Below, one piece after another: positions 11,901 through 21,952 of a DNA stretch of 64,000 bases. Source of the stretch: Cryptomeria japonica (Eukaryota; Streptophyta; Pinopsida; Cupressales; Cupressaceae); contig NC_081409.1 in NCBI RefSeq assembly GCF_030272615.1, positions 881,228,220 to 881,292,219 on the forward strand. The letters are read 5' to 3'. Made by a program: the position numbers and the translations under genes. The notes under the pieces are model-generated. The model searched no databases. It worked only from the letters and a program-made list of their open reading frames with translations, and was not told the DNA's origin. Numbering within the stretch: the first letter of the stretch is position 1; every line of letters begins with the position of its first letter.

Positions 11901-13226
11901 AGAGGTAGGTATGTTTGTGGTAGACTATATCGGGCAATTTGATCCCTAGAAGGAACCGATTATTTGGAAAATAGTTTGCTTATGGAACATGGGTAACTGT
12001 TTGAAACTGATAGAGATTTTAAAAGGTGGGAAGGTTCATATCTCGAATGAGGAGGACACACTTATATGGAATGTGGCAAAATCAGGTAACTACAAGGTAA
12101 ATTTGGGCCATGAATTGCAAATAAGGAGACAAAAGGACAAAAATTGGCCAACGATCCTATATTGGGATAAAAGGGTACTCCCAAAGGCTGGTGCATTCTT
12201 ATGGATTGTGCTTCATAGAATGATATTGACAAGTGATAGGCTAAAAATAATTGGTATAGCGGGGCCTAGCAGATGTTATCTATGCAAGGAAGAGGAAGAA
12301 ATAGTTGATCACCTATTATATGGATGCAAATACTCAACTCAATGTTGGGATTGGCTTTTAAGAAAGTTACAAAATCATCTGGTTCATAGTTGTACTTTCA
12401 AAGATTTCAGATTTTCTTGGCCTACGGGTGGCAAAAACTCGAAGTGGGGCATCTTGTGGATCATAGGACCATCAATTGTCGCATGGCAGATTTGGAAAGA
12501 ATGAAACAAAAGAGTTTTCAGGGAGAAAGAATTGGAGGTTACGATACTCATCAACAGAATCTAGGCGGCAATTGAAGAAAATGTAAATGCTAAGATATAT
12601 GGACAGAGTTACAGATTATACTCCAAGTGGGATATGGAAATAGAGCAGGTATGGAATTTGAAACAGTCAAGTTACCACAGATTGAAGGACAAATCGAATG
12701 GAAGGAAGAATGCCAAATGGAGTCCGCCGCCTCCTGGCTGGAAAAAGATAAACTTTGATGGTGCTAGTCGTGGCAATGTGGGTTTGTCGGGTATTGGGGC
12801 TATGGTCAGAGATGAGGAAGGAAGTTTTGTAGGGGCTATATGTGGTCCTTCAATAATTGTTTCCAACAATGTGGCAGAAATTACTGCGTTAGAGGAGGGC
12901 TTAAATGGGTTATCGCTAACAAACAATCAAAAGTTGTTATTGAAGGGGACTCTCAAATTATACTTAATGGTGTTGACAAAAAAATATTTACCAACTGGAG
13001 GCTTAACACATGGATCCCAAGAATAGACCAATTGATTCAAAAGTTAGGAGACTATTAGTTAAAACACATATATCGTGAAGGAAACTGTGCGGTGGACTTC
13101 CTTGCTAACCAGGGCATAATCGAATATCAGACTAAGGCCATATTAGTGGCAGATTCAGTGTACAAGGACCTGTGTTATTTTCTGGAAGTTGACAGAGATA
13201 AGATCCCAAGGATGGGGATCGGGTAA
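8991..13226 (+). pseudogene. LINE ORF2: endonuclease-reverse transcriptase-RNase H, broken
   Basis: The start at 8991 gives MKITTWNVRGL, the usual beginning of an APE-like endonuclease. Its motifs follow: MQGTK (normally QETK), NVYGPS, VVVGDFNALL and LSDHFP. Reverse transcriptase motifs are NKDPGPDGI (~10,370), IPKK, TPGREITDNI (~10,660), KLDVNKAYDRVSW (~10,760), LSQGDPVSPFLF (~10,930) and the catalytic FVDDIILFG (~11,080). A C-terminal zinc-binding domain reads CYLCKEEEEIVDHLLYGC (~12,275). RNase H carries INFDGASRGN (~12,750), ITALEEGL, IEGDSQIIL and HIYREGNCAVDFLA (~13,075). Breaks are stops at about 9054, 9252, 9909, 10,038, 10,470, 10,650, 11,112, 11,823, 11,947, 12,502, 12,562 and 13,056, with frameshifts near 11,450 and 12,905. 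Most stops replace W, Q or R. Confidence 0.93.
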
Positions 13227-13437
13227 TCCCAACTGTAGATAGGAACCATTGGGATAAGAGAAGTACTCTCTTATCAGTTTCATTGTTTGAGGGCAGCGCA
13301 GGTGTATATATGGAATCAACTTGATGGATTTTTCTTTGGTTATTGGGATTCTGGTGGTTGCAGAGGCGACGAAAGACTACAATGACACGTTGAAACTCAA
13401 ATTCAATTGAATTTAATGGACATGGTGGGATTATATA
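13227..13437 (+). other. Spacer between LINE ORF2 and the third open region
   Basis: Short frames only. One reads MDFSLVIGILVVAEATKDY from about 13,321 and ends at 13,407. It may be a broken upstream part of the third ORF in another frame, but I cannot show this. Confidence 0.4.
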
Positions 13438-14055
13438 ATGCAAGGGGCACCAATTTTTTTTTTCTCATTGTGGAGGAAGATGGTGCATCAGTTTGGGCTT
13501 AGCTACCTCTACAAAGAGGAGACACTGGAGAAATATTATGATAGATTGTTTGACATCGACACAGATGGTCTTGAAGTGATCTGCAAAATAGTAGAGGGAG
13601 CTCTTAGTGAGGATAGGCACTGGTGCGATGGGCAAATCTATGAAATGATTATGTGTCTACTTATTGATGTATTACCGTCCAAGGAGGTATGTATCAAAAA
13701 AATCATTGGATTTGTCAAGGACGTAGATGCAGATGCAGTGGGTGGTGCAATCATGGAGGTGGAAGAGGAATGGGCCAGCATTCTGGGTCCCTTTTTTAAC
13801 ACTGTGGTTTTTTTGTCGGATGTCGAATGCTCGGATTCATAGGACAAGGAATAGGGTGCAGTAGTGGCCCTCAAAGCCAAGAAGGAGGAGTTCATGAATA
13901 ACGTCTAGGAAGTGTTTCTAGTGGGTGTAAAGAATGATGACATGGACCCCTTTAGACAGATGATGTGGTCAGAGGAGGGTTGGCTTTTGGATGACAGTAT
14001 TGACTTGGTGGCGATGATCGAGTCTCAGGTTGGTACCATCTTGGGGCTTTTATAG
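13438..14055 (+). pseudogene. Third LINE ORF (ORF3), unrecognised acidic protein
   Basis: About 205 codons in one frame from ATG 13438 to TAG 14053, broken by stops at 13840, 13849 and 13906. It lies inside the LINE, between the RNase H end and the A tail, so it was mobilised with the element. The translation is acidic, with SYLYKEETLEKYYDRLFDID, then a middle region rich in D, E and V (VKDVDADAVGGAIMEVEEEW), then GWLLDDSIDLVAMIES near the end. I recognise no domain. The stops are again TAG, consistent with CAG or TGG ancestors. It could be captured host coding sequence, a lineage-specific LINE ORF, or chance open reading frame in the 3' UTR. The length and charged composition argue against chance but do not exclude it. 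Confidence 0.5.
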
Positions 14056-14216
14056 TTTGGCTTGTGCAGTGTCTTATTGCAATAGTTTATGTTTTAGCTT
14101 TGTGTATGTAGGGAGTTTTTTTGTTAGTAGGACTACGATTGTAATATCTTTTCATATATAATATAGGGAGCTATCCCCATCAAAGATAGCACTTGAAAAG
14201 AAAAAAGAAAAAAAAA
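14056..14216 (+). other. LINE 3' UTR and A-rich tail
   Basis: T-rich 3' UTR ending in GGGAGCTATCCCCATCAAAGATAGC and then an A-rich tract with a few G (14,197-14,216). GGGAGCTATCCC can form a short hairpin just before the tail. Confidence 0.75.
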
Positions 14217-14236
14217 AATAATCCATCTCAAGATAT
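14217..14236 (+). repeat. Target-site duplication, right copy, of the LINE
   Basis: Identical over 20 bases to 7699-7718 and placed directly after the A-rich tail. Confidence 0.92.
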
Positions 14237-14468
14237 GTTCACGAAGGAATATTACAATTACAGCATATGAGGACTCAAATTTCATTTTCATATATAATTT
14301 ATATTTGAATTAAATATAAATAATGTTCATAATAAATATTATGAAGAGCATGGTCCAATGGCCAATCACGATCTTTGATCTTTCGGTCTCTAATGGTGAC
14401 TTCTACACCACCCAAAACTGTGAAACTAAAATGATCCACTTCGACATTCTTTACGAGATGTCACATAG

Positions 14469-14470
<2 letters not shown>

Positions 14471-14500
<30 letters not shown>
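14471..14500 (+). repeat. (CA)15 microsatellite
   Basis: Uninterrupted CA dinucleotides followed by AAGAGTGTGTGAG. Confidence 0.97.
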
Positions 14501-14502
<2 letters not shown>

Positions 14503-15061
14503 GAGTGTGTGAGATAGAGAGAGGGGTTTGCAATCATCTAAGACATGGATAATACATGGCATCCAAGCATACAACAAGAATAATTTGCACAACATAATAT
14601 TAAGATATCGTATCACTCTAACATCCAAATGAACTAACTCTAGGAGAGAGAATAGAAAGAGTCATCATAGTGGCCTTAACCAAAAAATTCCAAATCCTTC
14701 ATTAGAATAGCTTGAAATACTAGAAAATGTCAACATTCAATTGGGGGAGCACACTAGAAGCTATGTTATGTGTTTTTGATAAAAATAGGAGAAATGTTTG
14801 TGATGCCCGAGCTATTTAAACCCCTTAATCTCCATCATTTAATAATATTAGTAGTTTATAAAATAGATTTACAGTACTAAAAATCTTTTTCTCATTGTAC
14901 CTTCAAATGTTTAGTGTAACTATCTCTAAGAGTTACACATTTTTTGGATGAAAGAATTCTACCTTTTTTTCCAAAACAAAAAAATTACCCCTTTTGATTG
15001 AATACAATGTTCAATCAAACATATTTTATAAAATAATTCAAATTTTTATTTTTTAATTATC

Positions 15062-15158
15062 TTAAAGGGTTTAGATACACACACACACACACACATGTTA
15101 ATATATATACATGAATATATATGTATAGTTAGAAATTCTATTTATGTGTGTGTACACA

Positions 15159-15201
<43 letters not shown>

Positions 15202-15396
15202 GCACATGCACATGTTAATATATTTATGTTTCAAATGTTACAAAAAATTTGACGATTTTAGTTAGTTTAAAGTGATTAAGTCTCATATATATGTGTATGG
15301 CTAGAAATTGTACACACACACACATGCTAATATTTTATGTTTCAAATGTTTTAAAAAATTGAGGATTTTAGTTAGTTTAAAGTGATTAAGTCTCAC
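15062..15396 (+). repeat. Microsatellite cluster with a duplicated ~80-bp block
   Basis: (AC)n at 15,077-15,095, (AT)n at 15,162-15,195, and ACACAC again at 15,312-15,324. The segment containing TTATGTTTCAAATGTT and then GATTTTAGTTAGTTTAAAGTGATTAAGTCTCA occurs at about 15,223-15,286 and again at about 15,333-15,395 with few differences, so the unit is tandemly duplicated with period near 108 bp. Confidence 0.85.
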
Positions 15397-16480
15397 ATAT
15401 ACATCACTTTTCTTATTCCTACTCTTCCTTTTTTGAGTAACCCTACCATCTTCACCAAGTTGGGCACAACCACTAAAGAAAGCATTAGGTGAGGAGAAAT
15501 ACCAACCCGAATTTGGAGAGGGGGGAATAAAATCAGCACGGGGGCACCATAGACCTTGTGCCCACCTGATTTACATATGCTTAGAGTAATCAGAGTTAGG
15601 ATCATATTAGAAAAATGAATGTGGGAGGGGTAGACGGAAGTGGTATCTCCCCCTCCTCAAGGGATATCATAACCACCACATTGTTCCGCATTCCCAGAGA
15701 GGTCACATTAGTAGAAGGCAGAGTGATGTCTCCTTCAGGTTGGGAATATAATTTCTTTGAAGTTGTATTCCTTTGATCCCCCAAAGATGACTTATTGGGG
15801 GTTTGCAACTTCTTGAGGAGCTCTTCAATAAAATGGTAATCCGCATATTCATCCTCTGAGGCATCCCCTCCTGGAATTTTGTCCATAGGCATAGACTCAA
15901 GGGAATAGGGGAGCGTTATAATCAAAGATTAGATGTCTAGGCTTAGAGAACTTTTGGCAATAATTCATGGCATTCTCATAAACCAATGCCTAGGTCCAAC
16001 TTACATTGCAAGGTAACAAAATTAGTAAGATTCTTATTCACAACAACCATCACACAAGGAAAAGAAAAAAATAACTTGGATCTTAATCTGGTCACCTCAT
16101 CTATGGACACATAGTGTCCAAATGTGTTGCCAATCCACTATGATATCTTCTCATCCCAAAACTCAAGTGGTAGCCCAAGAAAAAGGACCCACACAAGAGA
16201 AATCTTATTTAGATCCACAACGGGATCAAAACTAGGTTTCCATCTATAAAGAGATAGTATTTCCCATAATCCCATGAACTAGAGAGGACCACAACTAAAT
16301 CTTCCTCCATTGTAAATTTGAGTAGGAATAGAATACCAAGCATAGAGCTAACTATAACACTTCCCTTCAATCACCATTTTAGAGACACCCATTTCCTTAC
16401 CATCTCAATAGTGGGCTTGAAAGAGAAAAACTTCCAACCAAAGTGATCTTCATTGAATAAACTACTCGATTTACCATCAA
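15393..16480 (-). pseudogene. LINE ORF1 relic (DUF4283 type), minus strand
   Basis: Read on the minus strand from about 16,480, the DNA encodes a decayed LINE ORF1. LSLYRWKPSFDPVVDLNK, then SLVWVLFLGLPLEFWDEK, then WIGNTFGHYVSIDEVTRLR lie at about 16,245-16,085, the hallmark order of plant DUF4283 ORF1 proteins. An acidic, low-complexity tail follows on minus 15,925-15,602 (DASEDEYADYHFIEELLKKL). Several stops and frameshifts interrupt it, including TAG where Q or W is expected. No endonuclease or reverse transcriptase follows at lower coordinates, so this is another ORF1-only or 3'-deleted copy. Boundaries are approximate. Confidence 0.68.
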
Positions 16481-17235
16481 AACTAGTAGCACAATAGAAA
16501 TAATTATAATTTTATAGGAATAATAATAATATAATAATTTTATCAATAACAATATAGTACTAATATTTTTAACTATGAATTAATAAAAAATAATAAAATA
16601 ATACATATATAAAAAAATGATATTATAATAATATAATATAATTATAACATATATTTTTCTTGGTAAATAAGAAAAACCCTATAATTTAATATAATTATAA
16701 TATATTAATAATATAATAATAGTAATTTCATATGTATTTAAATTAAAAATAATATAATAATTAAAATACAATTATACAAGAATCTTAATGTTTTTCTATA
16801 TGACACTAACCTTAATCTAACCTTAAATCTAACCATACCTCTAACTTGACCATAGCCTTGTCTCTAATTGAATTGTAAACTTAATTCAAATAATATACTA
16901 AATGAATTCAAAAGAGTATAATTTAATCAAAATCTTGTGTATATGTATATGTATATATGATTTTACTTAGGTTATGTTATCCTCATGAAATTTAAAATTA
17001 TGAAAATTTGAAAATAACATAATATTTAGAATAGCAATATTTTGGTTATTATAATATTAAAAATATTTATTTCGTTAGGTTATAATAAGCTTTGTGGAAT
17101 TCATAACTATTTATAAATGAAATGGAACTAAACAAGTGCCACATATTGGCTAGTACTTTTTGTCTAGTTTTGTAATAGTAATTGAGTATGTTTTTTTCAA
17201 ACAACTAGCAAATAGAAGAGATTAATCATTTTGTA
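16481..17235. other. AT-rich DNA, no gene seen
   Basis: Long runs of A and T with TAATAATAATA-type simple sequence. No coding or element signal. Confidence 0.6.
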
Positions 17236-17570
17236 ACCATAACTTTAATGAAATCCTAACCCTAATTAAGTTGTAATCTCTTTTGAACCCTAACTATAAT
17301 GCTAATTGAATGTTAATTATAAATTTAATTGAATCCTAAATTTACTGTATAATAATCCCTAACCTAAATTGAACACTAATCTTAACCCTTACCCTAAACT
17401 TATTTTAACTCTAATAAAAGTTCTATCTCTTAATCTTATTATAACTCTCATCTTAATTGAATTGTTTTCCTAACCTCTTTGAATCATGACCATGATTTAA
17501 CCCTAACCCTAAATCAAAAGTTATACCTATAATTCTAATTATCATTAACCCCAACTCCAATTTAACTTTA
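17236..17570 (+). repeat. Degenerate telomere-like (CCCTAA-type) repeat tract
   Basis: Frequent CCCTAA, CCTAACCCTAA and AACCCTAACCCTAAA words (17,261-17,276, 17,359-17,395, 17,500-17,516) are mixed with related CTAAT and CTTAAT words. The plant telomere unit is CCCTAAA/TTTAGGG, so this looks like an old interstitial telomeric array or a satellite derived from one. Weaker words of the same kind begin near 16,808. No long perfect run survives. Confidence 0.5.
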
Positions 17571-17589
17571 TACATGTGATATTTTATTT

Positions 17590-17830
17590 GTATTATAAAA
17601 ATGTTATTTTTATTTTTATTTTTTATTATGGTAAAAATAGGTTTTGAAGGGATCGAAACCCTTTAACAACTGGTTTTAAACCATGAATAACATTGAATAT
17701 AACCATAAAATTGATAGCCAAAAGATAGCAAAATGCTACAAGACAACAAAACCATAACATTTCTAGTGAACAAGAAAAAAATTATGTTTTTTCCAACCCT
17801 TGGCAAAAAGCTTGGTTAATTTTATATTAT
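17590..17830 (-). mobile_element. LINE 3'-end fragment, minus strand
   Basis: On the minus strand the segment contains AAAGGGTTTCGATCCCTTC and then AAAACCT, followed by an A-rich tail (T-rich on the plus strand at 17,590-17,635). This matches the 3' end of the LINE remnant at 5047-5080. Upstream on the minus strand GTCTTGTAGCATTTTGCTATCTTTTGG resembles the region before that motif. Only the 3' end is present, as expected for a heavily 5'-truncated insertion. Confidence 0.55.
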
Positions 17831-19689
17831 TAAATTTAAAATTATTAGATTATTATTTTTTAATTATTCTAATTACTAATATATTATATTGTTGACTTAT
17901 TGTATTATTATTAATATTAATACTTTAATTATTAGAATATTTTTATTTTAAACATTATATTACTATTTTATAATTTTTATAACTATATCAATAATGTTCT
18001 CTATTGTATCATGTTATTATTTTATTATTATTTTAATCTTGTTATGTTATCAAAATTTAATAGTATTAAATTATGTGAGCTCTAACCAACCAAGAGCTAT
18101 TTATAAATTACATAAAAAGTAAAAAATTTGTTATGTTGTAATGGAACTACCAAGATTTTCATAATTAATTAACAATCAATTAATTAGCATCAATATATTT
18201 TCACCTCATTTCAATAATAAAGAAAAAATTATTTGTCATGTAGTTACCTTGTAACATATATCAAATAAATAAAAAACTTTACATTTATTATCAAAAATTT
18301 TATATTATCAAATATGCATGAGTATAGCTAAAATAAAGTTTTAAAAAATTTAAAGATTTGGATACAGATTCTAAATAATTTGAAAAAAAAATTAAAACAT
18401 ACTAAATATTATTTTAAAGTATCTAAAAATTTGCGTAAAAAATTCATGTAGACATATATATAATTTTAAGATATAATTCTAAGTTACAATTATAATTCAA
18501 ATCACATTTACTATTTCTATTTCTAAATTATATGACTTCAACCTTGTAATTTCACTTTCATAAAATTTACTAATAGACTCAACTTCGTGCGAATAGTGTT
18601 GTTAGTTTAGAGTATAAAATAGAAAAAAGTAAAGAAGGAAAAGTACTACTAAATTGTAAGGCAAATAATTATTTATGAAAATGAATAACAAGCAAGTTTT
18701 AACTTCTTAAGTTAAAAATAAGAAACAAAAAATTAAATGTAAGGTTCAACTATATCAAAATAATGATATAAAAAATAAATAATAAATCTATTAAATTAAT
18801 AAATAATAAAAATATATACATTTATTACAAGTTTCCTATTTATATGTATATTAAAAAATAAATAATATCAAAATTACTATTATAAAAAAATTACACTATT
18901 TAAGAACATAAAAAAATATAAAATCTAAGAAACCCAAATTTTATAAATTATAATATATTTTTCCATGCACAAACATGAAAGAAAAAGAAAAGATTAAAGA
19001 AGAAGACCGTCAAAAATTTTAATTATCTTTAAAAACAAAATAAAAACTAAAGTTCAATTTTCACTCTCTCCTGCTAATTCTTAATTGCCAAGAAACGCTT
19101 TATGACTTTGACTCACAAAATTTTCTCTTCAATATTCCTGTTCTTCCAAACAAACATTGATTAACAAAAAAAATTCATCCAGATACACTTGAATAGCATT
19201 TCCTTCTTTAATTATTACAGTCCATAATGGTGTATGGAATCTATGGGTCCTACAATAATTTTAACGCAATAATGGTCTGTGGAATATGTAAGCCCTTTAA
19301 ATTCGTAAGGTTATTTTAGGCTTTTCACTATTCATTACTCGAACAAAATTCTCTCAGTGTGGCTACCGCCCGTCTAATATTTGATATTTATATAAACAAT
19401 TCTATTGCATCTCCCCTAATCTTATATTTATCAAAGTTGGTTATATGGAAAATAATGGCAGTTTACATAAATTTTGCAGAAAAATAATAAAGATGTACAA
19501 ATAACCATTACATATCTATTAGAGAACGAAAAAGAAATACAACATTAAATGACATTAGTTGAACAAGCTGTAGAAATCAAATTCTCAAGCTAAAGAATAA
19601 TACAATAGCTGAACAAGTCTTCATTCAATTGCAAAACTAATATTTGATTTCTTCTAAATGCTTGTTGTATGGAGCCTCCTTTCCCAAAT
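17831..19689. other. AT-rich DNA, no gene seen
   Basis: Very AT-rich, with no coding frame of note. The part near 19,200-19,440 is less AT-rich and contains a near-repeat of ATAATGG(T)...TGTGGAAT at about 19,226 and 19,270, but I assign no function. Confidence 0.55.
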
Positions 19690-20260
19690 GAGAACAAAAA
19701 GAAGTAAACTCTAACATTATGTTAGAGCAAAATTTTAGCATTTCTATTTTTTATGAATGATAAAACTAGAAAATACAGCAAAACATCTATTTTTCCAAAT
19801 GTTCATCAAAATAGTTTGTCTCATAAAATCGATCATTATATACTTAGAAAACCTGGTGCTTAAGATAACTTCTACCATCCCAAAACATAACCAAAGATAT
19901 TAGAAAAATGAATGAAAGTTGCTACCCATTTTATCTTAGCCTAGAAATAGTTCCAAAAAAATGTGCTTGATGCTTTCAGAATTATGGCAAAGAGGGCACT
20001 TGGCTGGAACAATCTTTAAAAAATTTAATCTATCCTCAACACGCAATTTGAAATGTAGGAGTTTCCAGCTCAAAACTTGAGCATTCGTTTCAGTTTAGGC
20101 TTCCAACTCTGAGCAGTTAAGGTCCTCCACTTCTTCTCATTGAATTTACAACCCTATTTAAAATTAAGCCTTGGATTTAGCTTCATATTTGGAGGGAGAT
20201 TCAAGTAGACCTTCTTAAAGGGAAATGGTTAAACAAATTTATTATAGAAAAGCATTTTTA
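19690..20260 (-). pseudogene. LINE ORF2 C-terminal fragment (zinc-binding domain), minus strand
   Basis: Read on the minus strand from about 20,220, the DNA gives KWRTLTAQSWKPKL, then after a frameshift VLSWKLLHFKLRVEDRLNFL, then KCPLCHNSESIKHIFLEL. This is the reverse-transcriptase-associated zinc-binding domain (zf-RVT) of plant LINEs. About 150 bases further on it reads FMRQTILMNIWKNRCFAVF, the usual linker before RNase H. Compare the complete LINE: CYLCKEEEEIVDHLLYGC and then VAWQIWKE. Stops and a frameshift show it is dead. No RNase H and no upstream RT are present, so the fragment is truncated at both ends. Confidence 0.72.
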
Positions 20261-20368
20261 AACGATGGTTTGTTTTAAATTGTATTCACATAATGAATTA
20301 ATGATACTATAATTTTTTATTGATCAGAACTGATTACAAGGAAATCATAACAGTTTGAAGAGAACTGA

Positions 20369-20372
<4 letters not shown>

Positions 20373-20401
<29 letters not shown>
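20373..20401 (+). repeat. (AT)n microsatellite
   Basis: About 14 uninterrupted AT dinucleotides. Confidence 0.97.
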
Positions 20402-20403
<2 letters not shown>

Positions 20404-20637
20404 TAAAGAGTTACATAAAACCATTATATATCAAAAAATTGACCCAACTGTATAAATATTGATTATATAACAACCGCTGAACCAGCTTTAAGAACTAAAT
20501 TCCAGCTAACAAAAGAACTAAAATTTTATAATTTTCAACTATTAGTCCCATCTCATAAACTGTTTGCTATGAAAGTACACACATTAATTAGCCTTAGGGT
20601 TACAAATATGTATTATGTATTTTCCTGAAATCTAATT

Positions 20638-20778
20638 TCAGTTTTTCAAATGATAATCACCAAATCTACATGTGCCTTTCTCTTCATTAACAAACACAAT
20701 GTCACACAAACATTGTTTGAGCCATATGTAACTACCCTGCTTTTCTTCCACTTCTTGCTCTTTTTCTCTGTTCAAAAG
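20638..20778 (-). CDS. Probable last coding exon of the 20.6-22.0 kb gene
   Basis: On the minus strand a good 3' splice site (pyrimidine-rich, ending TTGTCTCCGCAG) is followed at once by 46 open codons and TGA at 20,638-20,640. The exon is exactly 141 nt and open in phase 0: LLNREKEQEVEEKQGSYIWL, then KQCLCDIVFVNEEKGTCRFG, then DYHLKN. The composition is protein-like in otherwise AT-rich DNA. The likely donor is AAG|GTTGGC, with the intron at 20,779-20,892 (114 nt). Spliced this way, the phase matches the upstream exon read as GLFTFSDHK, which is one base out of frame with the 350-residue ORF. It is either the true C-terminus behind a frameshift or, less likely, a 3' UTR exon. Confidence 0.55.
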   Translation of the reverse strand, partial: LLNREKEQEVEEKQGSYIWLKQCLCDIVFVNEEKGTCRFGDYHLKN

Positions 20779-20899
20779 CTGCGGAGACAATAATATCGCA
20801 ATAATCTCTAAATCCAATTTTAAAAAGCTTTTTGATCAAGTGAACCTCCTAATTAAAGTTAACTCAAGGCAGTCAGAAAGAAATTTGCCAACCTTATGA

Positions 20900-21952
20900 T
20901 CAGAGAACGTAAACAGGCCTTCTCAATTCTACCACCGCATAGACCCCATTATATCTCATGAGGTTGCAGTGCACCTCATCTTTGTTTATCTCCATGAATA
21001 TATTCTGATCATTGGGATCTCTATTGTATCTTTCCCATCCAACAATCTCTATGTCATCTGGCCTTTCCAATTTACTATATTGGGATATTTTTAGTCTGTC
21101 TCCAGGTTTAGTTACATAAGCATGCTTCTTAACACTGTCAGTGCATTCCCAGAGGTTGCTGAACATTAAGAAGAAGTCGTACAAGTTTGTTCTTTCCTTG
21201 AAGACATTGAGTTTAACAATTCTAACAAAGCTATTAAAAAGTCTGTCGTAAAGCCTGTACAATCGACCTCTATTTAAATCTAACAGAATTATCACAAGAC
21301 TCAATACACCTGAAAGCTTTACATAACTTTTAGCTTGAAGTAATATAGGAAGACTACTTATCACAACCCAAAACTTGCTGCTGAAATCAACATAGTTAAA
21401 GCTTGTTGGGACTACAAGATTAGCACCTCTACTGCAAAAGTAACGCTTTGACAATATCTTTTCATAAGCCTCTGTCTCAGATAACCGCTTGCCCACTGCA
21501 ATTGACCCAGATACTTTTAGAAGCCTTTCTACAAAGATAATATTTTCACCGAAAAGTTCGGAGCATTTTTTCAAGTCACACAGAGCATTAATATGTGCTA
21601 TGTAATAATAATGATTGTACTTGACTATGTGCCAGTTAGGGAGATCTGACTTATCTTCTTCTCGATGAGCACTTATTTCTTCTATGTTCTTCAATCTGAC
21701 TGGAGCACCCTCAAAATAATCCAGCATTTCTTCATTCTGCATATAATACTCCCTACTGCTACCCACAACAACTACTGCTTTCTTTCTGTAGTATTGGCTC
21801 AGCATGAAGGGAACATATGATAACAAGAGAAGGGCTACCTGATTGCACCGTATAAGCTGCCAAAGTGCATAAACCCATTGCACCCATTGCACCTGTGTTT
21901 TTTCAAGCCACATAGGCAACCTGTGTTCCATACCAGAGATCCACTTTTCCAT
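20900..21952 (-). CDS. Hypothetical membrane-associated protein; only candidate host gene
   Basis: A 350-codon uninterrupted frame from ATG 21,952 to TGA 20,900-20,902, much longer than anything else open in the window outside transposons and with no transposon domain. I do not recognise the family. Visible features are an aromatic, Trp-rich N-terminus (residues 1-33), hydrophobic segments at about 38-51, 193-207 and 213-225 that could be membrane-spanning, a charged loop at 85-105, a Tyr cluster near 112-117 and a soluble C-terminal third. The ATG directly follows a splice-acceptor-like sequence (CTCCTCTCCTCTATAATACAG), so an upstream exon or a 5' UTR intron is likely. The stop lies 7 bases before a plausible donor, and the frame one base away continues into the exon at 20,778-20,638. 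A one-base insertion near 20,925 is therefore suspected. A real gene is likely; whether this copy is intact is uncertain. Confidence 0.62.
   Translation of the reverse strand: MEKWISGMEHRLPMWLEKTQVQWVQWVYALWQLIRCNQVALLLLSYVPFMLSQYYRKKAVVVVGSSREYYMQNEEMLDYFEGAPVRLKNIEEISAHREEDKSDLPNWHIVKYNHYYYIAHINALCDLKKCSELFGENIIFVERLLKVSGSIAVGKRLSETEAYEKILSKRYFCSRGANLVVPTSFNYVDFSSKFWVVISSLPILLQAKSYVKLSGVLSLVIILLDLNRGRLYRLYDRLFNSFVRIVKLNVFKERTNLYDFFLMFSNLWECTDSVKKHAYVTKPGDRLKISQYSKLERPDDIEIVGWERYNRDPNDQNIFMEINKDEVHCNLMRYNGVYAVVELRRPVYVL

Larger units (their letters stand above)
7719..14216 (+). mobile_element. Nearly complete L1-like LINE retrotransposon
   Basis: A 6.5-kb element bounded by a perfect 20-bp target-site duplication. 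In order it has a leader of about 13 bases, ORF1 (7732-8994), ORF2 (8991-13226; endonuclease, reverse transcriptase, zinc-binding domain, RNase H), a third open region (13438-14055) and an A-rich tail at 14197-14216. The RNase H domain of ORF2 is typical of plant L1 lineages. ORF1 and ORF2 overlap in ATGA at 8991-8994. The copy is inactive: ORF1 has three internal stops and ORF2 has more than ten plus two frameshifts. The ATG of ORF1 lies only 13 bases from the insertion point, so it is either full length with a minimal leader or was truncated just before ORF1. Confidence 0.93.

Noticed and set aside
15602-15925. Independent host gene for the 107-residue minus ORF
   Set aside because: It continues the frame region of a DUF4283 LINE ORF1 read just upstream on the same strand.
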